Below the pieces are notes generated by a model. That model did not search any database, was not told the DNA's origin, and was given only the letters and a program-made list of their open reading frames with translations. Both the position numbers and the translations under genes were made by a program. 64,000 nt of DNA from CAMDHY01 sp046156265 (GTDB taxonomy: Bacteria > Pseudomonadota > Alphaproteobacteria > Rhizobiales > Segnochrobactraceae): assembly GCF_046156265.1 (NCBI RefSeq), contig NZ_JAWDIR010000003.1, positions 102,315-166,314 on the forward strand, written 5' to 3'. This document shows positions 9,363-18,417 of this stretch, in pieces. How positions within the stretch are numbered: position 1 is the first letter of the stretch; each line of letters starts with the position of its first letter.

Positions 9363-10352
9363 AGTTGTTCCCCCGCGGTGCCGGGCACCGCCGTCTTGCC
9401 AAGGATGGAAAGTGAGGTTTTCGTCGCGAGGGACGTACGAAAGGCGCTCGCTAAAGTCTAGTCCCTGCGTTCAGTTCGGTGCGCATCTGGAAATTTCCTA
9501 ATTTTGCTTAGGTTTCTGGACACCTGAACGCGAACAAATTGACTGCTCCGCCCAAAGTAGGCGTTGCAATTGGACTCAATGTTTGATGAGCCGGGAGGCG
9601 CGCCCCCGATGGCTTCGAAAATACACAGAGGGGGGTGGTGCCGCAACAGAATGAATCGCCCCGCGACGGCCTCGCACACCCCCTCACCGCCCAGCTGGGC
9701 CACCCTGGACGCGGTGGTCGCCGGGCAAAACGTGCAGACTCAAAGCCTTGCCATAATTGCCCTGCGGGAGAGTCGCCGGAGCACCGGAAGGTAAAAAAAA
9801 TATTAGCCGGAAGCCTTGACTCGCCCCGCCGGGCGGCGGGCCTCGCCGGGCATGCGGGACCTGTCGCTAACGCCTTGCGGCGCCGCCTTTTTTCGAGTCA
9901 GCTCGAAAGCCGGCGAAGCACTGTGTGGCGCCTCGGCAAAGCTTAGCCACCTTTGCCTGTGGACGGCCGTGGACGGGGGCGTTCGGCCCTTGACTGGGGG
10001 CCCCGGCCCGGCTTAGCGCGCGCCCGATCCCGCCTCGTTAGGAGCCGTCTCCGTCGCCCGTCCGGGACCCCCCGCGACGCCTCCGTCCTGCCCTGTGCGC
10101 CCGGCGGGACGTGTGGCCAAGGAAGCGAGCCTGGACGCGCCCGCGCGTCCCGTGCGACGCGCCCCGGACCGTCCGGCGTCATCCGCCACTCTCGAGGCCG
10201 CGAACGCAAAAAGGCCCGGCGCGGGCCGGGCCTTGTTTTGGCTTCAGTGCCACATTCGCCGGGCGTCACGTCGCGTCGGCGACAACCCGGCATGCGGCCT
10301 CGACAGGGCAGGCAGCGACCGGACGTCGGGCGTCCGGTCGGAGAGCGCCGTG
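9363..10352. other. Gene-free region beside dnaA/rpsT, weak candidate for oriC
   Basis: No credible gene is seen over about 990 bases. It holds AT-rich stretches unusual for this window (around 9485-9560, and an A8 run at about 9793-9800), a small inverted repeat CCTAA-N6-TTAGG at 9497-9512, and two copies of GTGGACGG ten bases apart at 9959-9976. TTAG-containing motifs recur at 9803, 9943 and 10013. There is no good match to the DnaA box TTATCCACA. The rpsT terminator lies at its right end. Position next to dnaA and rpsT makes an origin possible, but the evidence is thin. Confidence 0.3.
10207..10234 (-). terminator. Rho-independent terminator of rpsT
   Basis: A nine-base inverted repeat (AAGGCCCGG at 10211-10219 pairing with CCGGGCCTT at 10226-10234) has a GC-rich loop of six. 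On the minus strand it is followed by a run of five T, as expected for termination of rpsT transcription about 120 bases after its stop codon. Confidence 0.75.
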
Positions 10353-10622
10353 TCAGGCGGCGGCGATCGACTTCACGCGGGCGGAGAGCCGCGACACCTT
10401 GCGGGAGGCGGTGTTCTTGTGGACGATCCCCTTGGACGCGGCGCGCATCAGCTCGGGCTCGGCAGCCGCCAGGGCAGTCTTCGCGGCAGTCTGGTCGCCG
10501 GAGGCGATCGCCTCCTCGACCTTGCGCAGGAAGGTGCGCACGCGGCTGCGACGGCCCCGATTCTTCTCGGTGCGGGCCTCGATCTTGCGGGCCATCTTCT
10601 TGGCCGAGGACGTGTTCGCCAT
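10353..10622 (-). CDS. rpsT: 30S ribosomal protein S20
   Basis: Primary 16S rRNA-binding protein of the small subunit. The 89-residue, Lys/Arg/Ala-rich sequence starts MANTSSAKKMARKIEARTEK and contains the family's GIVHKNTASRKVSRL near the C-terminus. The length is typical. It is a single-gene unit on the minus strand with its own downstream terminator, divergent from rplS; rpsT is found near dnaA in many Hyphomicrobiales. Confidence 0.97.
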   Translation of the reverse strand: MANTSSAKKMARKIEARTEKNRGRRSRVRTFLRKVEEAIASGDQTAAKTALAAAEPELMRAASKGIVHKNTASRKVSRLSARVKSIAAA

Positions 10623-10777
10623 GGTGATCCGGTGTCTCTGCGGTCAGGGGGTGCGGACAGGACTTGGCCCGGACGCACGCCGAATGCATAAGGGGGCAGC
10701 CACCGGCCGCCGTCGGCGCGGTCTATAGCGGCACCGGCCACGGGCGTCAATCCGCACGACATCGAGCCGTCACATCG

Positions 10778-10807
10778 GAATCGACAAGCCTGTCGGATTC
10801 GTATAAT
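10778..10807 (+). promoter_or_regulatory. Candidate rplS promoter with overlapping palindrome
   Basis: A perfect -10 hexamer TATAAT lies at 10802-10807, preceded 15 bases upstream by TCGACA (10781-10786) as a possible -35. An inverted repeat, GAATCGACA and TGTCGGATTC with four bases between, spans 10778-10800 and covers the -35. Transcription would start about 100 bases before the rplS ATG. The palindrome could be an operator, or simply the context of the promoter. Confidence 0.55.
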
Positions 10808-10913
10808 GGCTCGCCCAGCTTTTTTCCAGTGATCGCATGCTGCCTCGGAAAACGTACGGACGACGCGGTCCGGGCGGGTGTGGCGTCCGGCGGCGAGTGA
10901 AGAGACGACAGTC

Positions 10914-11333
10914 ATGAACATCATCGACGAGATCAATAAAGAGCAGATGGCGGTGGTCACCGCCAAGCGCACCCTCCCGGCGTTCGCCCCCGGCGACACC
11001 GTGAAGGTGAACGTGCGCGTCACCGAAGGCACCCGCACCCGCGTGCAGGCCTATGAGGGCGTCTGCATCGCCCGCGGCGGCGCCGGGCTCAACGAGAGCT
11101 TCACGGTCCGCAAGATCTCCTACGGCGAGGGCGTCGAGCGCGTCTTCCCGATCTACTCGCCGATGATCGAGTCCGTCGATCTGGTGCGGCGCGGCAAGGT
11201 GCGGCGCGCCAAGCTCTATTATCTGCGCGGCCTGACCGGCAAGGCGGCCCGCATCGTCGAGAAGCGCGACAGCCGCGGCAAGACCGCGAACCTCGCCGCC
11301 AAGGCCGCTGCCCCGGTCGCCGCCGCCGAGTGA
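10914..11333 (+). CDS. rplS: 50S ribosomal protein L19
   Basis: Large-subunit protein at the 30S-50S interface. The 139-residue protein starts MNIIDEINKEQM and contains FAPGDTVKVNVRV, EGVCIARGG and RRGKVRRAKLYYLRGLTGKAARI, all typical of L19. An Ala-rich C-terminal tail of about 25 residues follows the conserved core. The usual partners trmD, rimM and rpsP are not next to it; the gene has its own promoter (TATAAT at 10802) and terminator (11404-11433). The ATG at 10914 was chosen because the conserved N-terminus begins there. Confidence 0.97.
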   Translation: MNIIDEINKEQMAVVTAKRTLPAFAPGDTVKVNVRVTEGTRTRVQAYEGVCIARGGAGLNESFTVRKISYGEGVERVFPIYSPMIESVDLVRRGKVRRAKLYYLRGLTGKAARIVEKRDSRGKTANLAAKAAAPVAAAE

Positions 11334-11403
11334 GCGGACGGCGCGCCGCGGCCTGAGGCCGCGGCGGCAGCGACGATGCGGCGAAGATTGTCGCAAGGCT
11401 TTC

Positions 11404-11442
11404 AGGCACCCCGCCTCTCCGGCGCGGGTGCCTTCCCTTTTC
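11404..11442 (+). terminator. Rho-independent terminator of rplS
   Basis: AGGCACCCCGC at 11404-11414 pairs, with one bulged C, with GCGGGTGCCT ending at 11433, and is followed by a pyrimidine tract containing TTTT. It sits about 70 bases after the rplS stop and just before the exporter gene. Confidence 0.7.
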
Positions 11443-11458
11443 CGGACGAGGGTGTGCG

Positions 11459-12673
11459 GTGCTGAGGCCGGGCTCGATCGCGCTCACCGTCCTGCTCGCG
11501 CTCTTGACGGCGATCGGTCCGCTGTCGACCGACATGTACCTGCCGTCGCTGCCGCGCATCGTCGACGACTTCGGCTCGTCGATCGCCCGCGTGCAGCTGA
11601 CGCTGTCGGTCTTCCTCGTCGGCTTCGCCACCGGCATGCTCGTCTACGGGCCGCTGGCCGACCGCTACGGCCGGCGTCCCATCCTGATCGCCGGCCTGAC
11701 GATCCTGCTCGTCGGCACGCTCGCCTGCGCGATCGCCCCCACCGTCGAGACGCTGATCGCCGGCCGCTTCATCCAGGCGCTCGGCGGCGCCGGCCCGGTG
11801 ATCCTCGCCCGCTCGATCGTCCGCGACCTCTATGACGGCCCGCGCGCCGGCCAGGAGCTCGCCCGCATGGGCGCCATCATGGGGGTCGTGCCGGCGATCG
11901 CGCCGACCATCGGCGGCCTGCTCGACGGCATCGGCGGCTGGCGCTCCTCGTTCGTGTTCACCCTCGCCTTCGCCGGCTTCCTCGCCTTCGTGGCGGTGAC
12001 GCGGCTGCCGGAGACGCGCGGCGGCGATCCGACGGTCAGGCTGTCGCCGGCCGGCATCGCGCGCGATTTCGGCGCGATCTTGCGCTCCGGCGCCTTCCGC
12101 GCCAACGTGGCGATCCTGTGCGCCGTCTATGCCGGGCTGTTCGCCTACATCTCCGGCTCCTCCTTCGTGCTGCAGGACCACTACGCCCTCGGGCCGCTCG
12201 GCTTCGGTCTCGCCTTCGGCGCCGGCGCGGTCGCCTTCACCGCCGGCTCGCTCGCCGGGCAGCGCATCGTCATGCGGCTCGGGATGTCGCGGGTGATGGG
12301 GCTCGGCACCGCGATGACGGCGCTGGGCGGCGCGCTGATGCTCGTCGCCACCCTCGCCGGCTCCGGCCACCCGACCGAGATCTTCGTGCCGATGATGGTC
12401 TATCTCGCCGGCCTCGGACTGGCGCTGCCGCAGGCGACGGCCGCGGCGATCGTGCCGTTTCCGCAGCGGGCCGGCAGCGCGTCGTCGCTGATGGGCTTCC
12501 TGCAGATGGTCGCCGGCGCCATCACCGGCATCGCCGTCGGCGTCTCCGTCGAGGCGGCCTGGTGGTCGCTGCCGGTCTATGTCGCCGCCCTCGGCTTCGC
12601 CGCCTTCGCGCTCTGGGCGACCACCCGCCGCGTCCGCGCGGCCTTGCCGGACCGCCGGCCCCCGTCCATCTGA
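11459..12673 (+). CDS. Bcr/CflA-type MFS drug exporter
   Basis: Twelve-helix major facilitator that probably exports small drugs by proton antiport across the inner membrane. The 404-residue protein has the subfamily's first-helix signature STDMYLPSLPRI. The MFS motif A follows in the loop after helix 2 as GPLADRYGRRP, and a helix-5 region contains GVVPAIAPTIGG. The start is a GTG at 11459; no earlier start exists before the rplS terminator, and the next ATG would remove the first helix. It is monocistronic as far as can be seen. Confidence 0.9.
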   Translation: MLRPGSIALTVLLALLTAIGPLSTDMYLPSLPRIVDDFGSSIARVQLTLSVFLVGFATGMLVYGPLADRYGRRPILIAGLTILLVGTLACAIAPTVETLIAGRFIQALGGAGPVILARSIVRDLYDGPRAGQELARMGAIMGVVPAIAPTIGGLLDGIGGWRSSFVFTLAFAGFLAFVAVTRLPETRGGDPTVRLSPAGIARDFGAILRSGAFRANVAILCAVYAGLFAYISGSSFVLQDHYALGPLGFGLAFGAGAVAFTAGSLAGQRIVMRLGMSRVMGLGTAMTALGGALMLVATLAGSGHPTEIFVPMMVYLAGLGLALPQATAAAIVPFPQRAGSASSLMGFLQMVAGAITGIAVGVSVEAAWWSLPVYVAALGFAAFALWATTRRVRAALPDRRPPSI

Positions 12674-12805
12674 GACGGGAACCGCGCAGGCTCCGGGCCG
12701 GCACTCCGCGGCGAGCCCGCCGCCACACCGCCGCTCGCATTTCCTGTATTCTCGGGCACCCCGGCGAATCGCCGCCGCCCGCTCCTCGGCGAAAGGCCGT
12801 CCACG

Positions 12806-15190
12806 ATGGCGTCACCCGCTGGCCGCGTGCCCCGCGTCCCAGACGACCCCCGCTTCCTGGAGACGGCGCCGCCGGTCCCGAAGGCGGGCGGCATCGCCGC
12901 CCGTGCGCTCGGCGCCGGCGCGCCGCGCTATCTCGACGGCCTCAACCCCGAGCAGCGCCGGGCGGTGGAGACGCTCGACGGCCCCGTGCTGGTGCTCGCC
13001 GGCGCCGGCACCGGCAAGACGCGCGTGCTCACCACCCGCATCGCCCACATCCTGGCGACCGGCCGCGCCGCCCCCTACCAGATCCTCGCCGTCACCTTCA
13101 CCAACAAGGCGGCGCGCGAGATGCGCCACCGCATCGCCGCCCTGATCGGCCCCTCCGCCGAGGGGATGAGCTGGCTCGGCACCTTCCACTCGATCGGCAC
13201 GCGCATCCTTCGCCGCAACGCCGAGCTCGTCGGCCTCCGGCCGGACTTCACCATCCTCGACACCGACGACCAGCTCAGGCTGATGAAGCAGCTGCTGCAG
13301 GCCGACGGCATCGACGAGAAGCGCTGGCCGGCGCGCCAGCTCGCCAACCTCATCGACGGCTGGAAGAACCGCGGCCTGTTGCCGCCTGCCGTGCCGCAGG
13401 GCGAGGGCCGGGCGTTCGCCGGCGGCAAGGGCCAGGCGCTCTACGCCGCCTACCAGGACCGCCTGAAGACGCTCAACGCCACCGACTTCGGCGACCTGCT
13501 GGTGCTGCCGATCGAGGTGTTCCGCGCCCATCCGGACGTCCTCGCCGACTACCAGCGGCGCTTCCGCTACATGCTCGTCGACGAGTACCAGGACACCAAC
13601 ACGGCGCAGTATCTCTGGCTCCGCCTGCTCGCCCAGGGGCAGTCGAACCTCTGCTGCGTCGGCGACGACGACCAGTCGATCTATGGCTGGCGCGGCGCCG
13701 ACGTCGACAACATCCTGCGCTTCGAGCACGACTTCCCCGGCGCCGCCGTCATCCGGCTGGAGCGTAACTACCGCTCGACCGCGCCGATCCTGGCGAGCGC
13801 CTCCCACCTCATCGCCAACAACAAGGGCCGCCTCGGCAAGACGCTGTTCACCGAGATCGTCGACGCCGACGCCGAGAAGGTCACCGTCGCCTCGGCCTGG
13901 GATTCCCAGGAGGAGGCGCGCGCCATCGGCGAGGAGATCGAGAGCCTGCAGCGCAAGGGCCACTCGCTGGACGAGATGGCGATCCTCGTCCGCGCCTCCT
14001 TCCAGATGCGCGAGTTCGAAGACCGCTTCGTCACCCTCGGCCTCGCCTACCGGGTCGTCGGCGGCCCGCGCTTCTACGAGCGTGCCGAGATCCGCGACGC
14101 GCTCGCCTACCTGCGCTGCACCGCCCAGCCGGCCGACGACCTCGCCTTCGAGCGCATCGTCAACACGCCGAAGCGCGGCCTCGGCGACGCCACCGTCCGC
14201 CTGCTGCACGATACCGCCCGCGACCGCCGCGTGCCGCTGATGCAGGCGGCCGCCGAGATCGTCGAGACCGAGGAGCTGAAGCCGAAGGCGCGCTCGACGC
14301 TGCGCGACCTCTTGTCCTCGTTCGCGCGCTGGCGGGCGGCGCTCGAGCGGATGCCGCACGGGGAACTGGCAGAAATCGTGCTGGACGAGTCCGGTTACAC
14401 CGAGATGTGGCGGCAGGACCGCTCGCCGGACGCCCCGGGCCGGCTCGAGAACCTGAAGGAACTCGTCCGCGCCATGCAGGACTTCGAGAGCCTGCAGGCC
14501 TTCCTTGAGCACATCGCGCTCGTCGTCGACACCGACAGCGAGGCCGGCGTCCAGGCGGTGACGCTGATGACGCTGCACGCGGCGAAGGGGCTCGAGTTCG
14601 ACACCGTCTTCCTGCCCGGCTGGGAGGAAGGGCTGTTCCCGCACCAGCGGGCGCTCGACGAATCCGGCCAGGCCGGCCTCGAGGAGGAGCGGCGCCTCGC
14701 CTATGTCGGGCTGACGCGGGCCCGCAAGCGCGCCCTCGTCTGGTTCGCTTCCAACCGCCGCATCCACGGCCTGTGGAACGCCTCGATCCCGTCGCGTTTC
14801 CTCGACGAGTTGCCGGCCGACCATGTCGAGGTGCGCGAGCAGGGCGGCACCGGCGGCTATGGCGGCTATGGCCAGAGCCGCTTCGACCGCATGGAGCCGT
14901 TCCAGTCGTCGCGCTACACGACCCCGGGCTGGGAGCGGGCGCGGGCACGGACCGGCGAGGCGGCCGCGAGTGGCACCCGGCCGGCGCCGGTGCGCCTCAT
15001 CGAGGGCGAGATCGTCGCCCGTTCGGTGATCGAGGAAGCCGCGAAGTTCGCCGTCGGGACGCGGGTCTTCCACCAGAAGTTCGGCTACGGGAAGGTGCTC
15101 TCGGTCGACGGCAACAAGGTGCGGGTCGCCTTCGAGAAGGCCGGCCCCGAGCCGAAGAAGGTGCTGGACTCGTTCCTCAGCCTGCCGTGA
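12806..15190 (+). CDS. uvrD: UvrD/PcrA-family DNA helicase
   Basis: Superfamily 1A 3'-5' helicase of 794 residues, likely acting in nucleotide-excision and mismatch repair. Walker A AGAGTGKT is at residues 65-72, motif Ia is TFTNKAAREM, motif II is VDEYQDTN, motif III DDDQSIYGWRGA, motif IV RLERNYRST, motif V TLHAAKGLEF and motif VI EERRLAYVGLTRAR. A Gly/Arg-rich linker precedes a C-terminal Tudor-like module (VGTRVFHQKFGYGKVLSVDG). About 45 residues precede the conserved LNPEQRRAVE, so the start is uncertain by a few codons; the ATG at 12806 is the first plausible one after the exporter gene. Confidence 0.95.
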   Translation: MASPAGRVPRVPDDPRFLETAPPVPKAGGIAARALGAGAPRYLDGLNPEQRRAVETLDGPVLVLAGAGTGKTRVLTTRIAHILATGRAAPYQILAVTFTNKAAREMRHRIAALIGPSAEGMSWLGTFHSIGTRILRRNAELVGLRPDFTILDTDDQLRLMKQLLQADGIDEKRWPARQLANLIDGWKNRGLLPPAVPQGEGRAFAGGKGQALYAAYQDRLKTLNATDFGDLLVLPIEVFRAHPDVLADYQRRFRYMLVDEYQDTNTAQYLWLRLLAQGQSNLCCVGDDDQSIYGWRGADVDNILRFEHDFPGAAVIRLERNYRSTAPILASASHLIANNKGRLGKTLFTEIVDADAEKVTVASAWDSQEEARAIGEEIESLQRKGHSLDEMAILVRASFQMREFEDRFVTLGLAYRVVGGPRFYERAEIRDALAYLRCTAQPADDLAFERIVNTPKRGLGDATVRLLHDTARDRRVPLMQAAAEIVETEELKPKARSTLRDLLSSFARWRAALERMPHGELAEIVLDESGYTEMWRQDRSPDAPGRLENLKELVRAMQDFESLQAFLEHIALVVDTDSEAGVQAVTLMTLHAAKGLEFDTVFLPGWEEGLFPHQRALDESGQAGLEEERRLAYVGLTRARKRALVWFASNRRIHGLWNASIPSRFLDELPADHVEVREQGGTGGYGGYGQSRFDRMEPFQSSRYTTPGWERARARTGEAAASGTRPAPVRLIEGEIVARSVIEEAAKFAVGTRVFHQKFGYGKVLSVDGNKVRVAFEKAGPEPKKVLDSFLSLP

Positions 15191-15224
15191 GCCGCCCCCG
15201 CCGCTGAGCCGGGTCGGCGCCCGC

Positions 15225-15998
15225 TCAGTCCGGCGTCGTCGGCTGGTGCCCCGGCGCCCCGTCGGCGCGGCCGATCCAGTGGTCGAGGAAGCGCTCCAGC
15301 CACTCGCGCACCGCCGCGTCGTAGAGCAGGCGGTCGGCGAAGTGGACGGGCCGCGGCTGCGCCCCCGGCAGCCGCAGGCGCTCGTGGCCGATCGTCGTCC
15401 AGCGGTGCACCATGGCGAGCGTCAGCTCGGGGTGGAACTGCACGCCATAGGCCTTCGGGCCGACGCGGATCGCCTGGTTGGGAAACGGCCCGCCGCCGCT
15501 CGCCAGGAGGTCGGCGCCCTCCGGCAGGTCGAAGCCCTCGCGGTGCCACTGGTAGACGCGGCGCGGCCATTCGAAGGTGGCAGCACCCGCCTCCGTCGGT
15601 TCGATCGGGAAGTAGCCGATCTCGACCAGCCCCTCCGGGTGGCCGTAGACGCGGGCGCCGAGGTGGCGGGCGAGCATCTGCGCGCCGAGGCAGATGCCGA
15701 GATAGGGCGCCTCCTCCTTCAACGGCACCGCATGCCAGTCGATCTCGCGGCGGATGTAGGCGTCGGTATCGTTGGCGCTCATCGGCCCGCCGAACACCAC
15801 GGCGCCGGCGTGCTCGTCGAGGCTCGCCGGCAGCGTGTCGCCGAAGCGCGGGCGGCGGACGTCGAGATGGAAGCCGCGCGCCTGCAGCGCCTTGCCGACG
15901 CGGCCGGGCGTCGACTGCTCCTGGTGGAGCACGATCAGCACTCGCGCCGGACGCCCGGTCGCCGGGAAGTCCCGCATCTCCGCCGAGGGCACGCTCAT
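15225..15998 (-). CDS. Class I glutamine amidotransferase (GATase1) domain protein
   Basis: Stand-alone class I glutamine amidotransferase fold, 257 residues. The nucleophile Cys103 is in YLGICLGAQ and the His189/Glu191 pair is in GVQFHPEL, so the catalytic triad is intact. It lacks any fused synthetase domain, as in GMP-synthase-like amidotransferases or gamma-glutamyl hydrolases acting on unknown substrates. The ATG at 15996-15998 overlaps the stop of the upstream TerB-like gene in an ATGA, so the two are coupled. The actual substrate cannot be told from the sequence. Confidence 0.85.
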   Translation of the reverse strand: MSVPSAEMRDFPATGRPARVLIVLHQEQSTPGRVGKALQARGFHLDVRRPRFGDTLPASLDEHAGAVVFGGPMSANDTDAYIRREIDWHAVPLKEEAPYLGICLGAQMLARHLGARVYGHPEGLVEIGYFPIEPTEAGAATFEWPRRVYQWHREGFDLPEGADLLASGGGPFPNQAIRVGPKAYGVQFHPELTLAMVHRWTTIGHERLRLPGAQPRPVHFADRLLYDAAVREWLERFLDHWIGRADGAPGHQPTTPD

Positions 15999-16510
15999 GG
16001 CTGGCCTTCGGTCTCCCCGTCCCGGGCGGTGTCGGGCTGGGCGACCTCGGCGTCGGCGCCGTGGCGGTGGGCGGCGCCGCGCTTCAGCTCGATGCGGTCG
16101 CGGCTCGAGACGCCGAGCAGTTCGGCGACGCGCCAGACGGTGTTGTCCTCGAATTCGGAGACGTTGCCGTCGGCGAAGACGGTCTCCCACATCATCTCGA
16201 TGACGCGCTTGCGGCCGTCCTCGTCGAGGCTGCGCTTCAGGACCGAGGTGAAGCCGTAGAGGTCGACCGCCTCGTCGTCGCGCCGGCTCGCCTCCGCGAC
16301 GAGGGACTCGGTGTCGCTCTCCGACAGGCCGTAGCGCTCGCTCAGCACGGTGCGCAGCGCCGCCTTCTCGGCATCGGTGACGACGCCGTCGACGGAAACG
16401 ATGTGGACGAGCAGCGCGGCGACGGCGAGGCGCTGATCGTCCTCGGCGAAGGACTTGCGCGGCGCATCGCCGGAGAGCTCGGCGAAAAGCTCGCGAATGG
16501 CGGCCAGCAT
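15995..16510 (-). CDS. TerB-family (tellurite-resistance B-like) protein
   Basis: Helical acidic protein of 171 residues with the TerB-like pattern: LAVAALLVHIVSVDGVVTDAEKA near the start and MMWETVFADGNVSEFEDNTVWRVAELLGVS later. Each half carries an Asp/Glu-rich turn of the kind suggested to bind metal. About 20 polar residues form a non-conserved tail. Lone TerB proteins are widespread in alphaproteobacteria, and tellurite resistance should not be assumed. It is the first gene of a two-gene unit with the amidotransferase, overlapping it by four bases. Confidence 0.82.
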   Translation of the reverse strand: MLAAIRELFAELSGDAPRKSFAEDDQRLAVAALLVHIVSVDGVVTDAEKAALRTVLSERYGLSESDTESLVAEASRRDDEAVDLYGFTSVLKRSLDEDGRKRVIEMMWETVFADGNVSEFEDNTVWRVAELLGVSSRDRIELKRGAAHRHGADAEVAQPDTARDGETEGQP

Positions 16511-16647
16511 GGACTAGGAACCCTGTTCTCGACGGAATCGGCCGGCGGGGGAGGCGACGACCCGAACGCCGACGCTACGCGAAAGCAAGCCGCGAACCAA
16601 GTCGCCGAAGCGGATCAGCACCTTGTGTTGAAGCCGCGGCGACGGCC

Positions 16648-18417
16648 TCACAGCGGCCAGACGATCAGAAGCATCGGCACGGCGACCGCAACGACGATCA
16701 GCGACAGCGGCAGCCCGAGGCGGGCGTAGTCGCCGAAGCGGTAGCCGCCCGGCCCGAACACCAGCGTGTTGCACTGGTGGCCGATGGGGGTGAGGAAATC
16801 GCAGCCGGCACCGATCGCCACCGCCATCAGGAAGGCGTCCGGGCGGTGGCCGAGGGCGGTGGCGAACGCGGCGGCGATCGGCGCCATCACGAGCACGGTG
16901 GCGGCATTGTTGAGGAACGGCGTCACGGCCATCGCCGCGACCATGATCAGGGCGAGCGCCCCGGCCGGCGGCAGCACCGTCGCTGCACTCGACAGCAGCG
17001 AGGCGACGAGATCGGTGGCGCCGGTGGTGCGCAGCGTCTCGGCGACGGGAATGAGGGCCGCCAGCATCACCAGGATCGGGCCCTCGACGGCACCGTAGGC
17101 CTCGCGGAGCGGGATCACCCGCACCAGCACCATCAGCGCCGCGGCGGCGAAGAAGGCGACCGCCACCGGCACGAGCCCAAGCGCCGTCACCGTCATCGCC
17201 GCCACCAGGATGGCGACGGCGAGCAGCCCGCGCCGGCCGCTGCCGAGGCGGATGCGGCGCTCGGCGAGCGGCAGGCAGTCGAGCTCGCGCAGGACATCGG
17301 GCATGCGGCGCACGAGGCCCTGCAGCACGACGACGTCGCCGGCCTGCAGCGTCACGTCGCCGAGCCGGTCGCCGAGCCGCGTGCCGCGGCGGCTGATGGC
17401 GAGGAGGTTGACGCCGAAGGCCTGGAACAGCGCCATGTCCTTCGCCGACAGGCCGATCAGCCGCGAGCTCTCGCCGACCACCGCCTCGATCGCGTCGATC
17501 TCGTCGTTCGGTTCCTCGGCCGTCGGGCGGCGGTCGTCGGAGAGCGTCAGCCCGCCGCCCGCCACCATGCGGTCGAGGCCCTCGGGACGGCCCTCGAGGA
17601 GCAGCATGTCGCCCTCCCGCAGCGTCGCGTCGGGCAGCGGCGGCATGCGCCGGCCGGACCGCAGCAGCGCCGTCACCATGCCCTGGCCGTCGGCGAGGCG
17701 CTGCACGTCGGCGACAGTCTTGCCGGCGAACGGGGAGTCGGTCGGGACGGAGGCCTCCGTCATGTAGTTCTTGATGTCGATGGCGGCGTCGAGGCCGCTC
17801 GTCGCCGGCACCCGCTCCGGCAGCAGGCGGTAGCAGAGCACCAGGAAGATGAGGCCCACCACCGTCAGCGCGCCACCGACCGGCAGGAAGTCGAACATGC
17901 GGAAGGGAGCCTCCCCCATCTCGGCGCGCACGCGCGCGACGATGATGTTCGGCGACGTGCCGACCAGCGTCATCAGTCCGCCGAGCAGCGAGGCGAAGGC
18001 CATCGGCATGAGGAACAGCGAGGGCGACACGCCGGAGCGGCGCGCCATCTGGAAGGCGACCGGCAGCAGGATGGCGAGGGCGCCGATGTTCTTCACGAAT
18101 GCCGACAAAAGCGCCACCGTCGCCGTCAGCACGAGCAGTTGCAGGCGCACCGTCGAAAGCCGCGGCGCGAAGCGCTGCACGACGGCGTCGGTGACGCCGC
18201 TGCGGGCGATCGCGGCGCTGACGACGAGGGCCGCGCCGACGATGATGACGATGTCGTCGCTGAACCCGGAGAAGGCCCGGTCGAACGGCACGAGCCCTGC
18301 GGCCATCGCCACGAGCAGTGCGAGGACTGCTGCAAGGTCGTAGCGCAGCCGTCCGGAGACGAGCAGCACCATCATCGCGCCGACGATCGCGAAGGCCGTC
18401 GCCTGGTCTTGCGTCAT
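16648..18417 (-). CDS. SLC13-family (DASS) transporter with two RCK_C (TrkA-C) domains
   Basis: Inner-membrane transporter of 589 residues, probably a sodium-coupled anion carrier for sulfate or dicarboxylates. Hydrophobic helices fill about residues 5-200 and 400-589. Between them lie two TrkA-C-like regulatory domains, the first around residues 205-290 and the second around GLSAKDMALFQAFGVNLLAISRRG. The membrane motifs SAFVKNIGALAILLPV, LVGTSPNIIVA and AVTPFLNNAATVLVMAPIA are typical of the group with cytosolic RCK_C pairs. The start ATG at 18415-18417 is preceded by GGGGGAAG, an unusual ribosome binding site that a nearby candidate small RNA could pair with. Confidence 0.9.
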   Translation of the reverse strand: MTQDQATAFAIVGAMMVLLVSGRLRYDLAAVLALLVAMAAGLVPFDRAFSGFSDDIVIIVGAALVVSAAIARSGVTDAVVQRFAPRLSTVRLQLLVLTATVALLSAFVKNIGALAILLPVAFQMARRSGVSPSLFLMPMAFASLLGGLMTLVGTSPNIIVARVRAEMGEAPFRMFDFLPVGGALTVVGLIFLVLCYRLLPERVPATSGLDAAIDIKNYMTEASVPTDSPFAGKTVADVQRLADGQGMVTALLRSGRRMPPLPDATLREGDMLLLEGRPEGLDRMVAGGGLTLSDDRRPTAEEPNDEIDAIEAVVGESSRLIGLSAKDMALFQAFGVNLLAISRRGTRLGDRLGDVTLQAGDVVVLQGLVRRMPDVLRELDCLPLAERRIRLGSGRRGLLAVAILVAAMTVTALGLVPVAVAFFAAAALMVLVRVIPLREAYGAVEGPILVMLAALIPVAETLRTTGATDLVASLLSSAATVLPPAGALALIMVAAMAVTPFLNNAATVLVMAPIAAAFATALGHRPDAFLMAVAIGAGCDFLTPIGHQCNTLVFGPGGYRFGDYARLGLPLSLIVVAVAVPMLLIVWPL

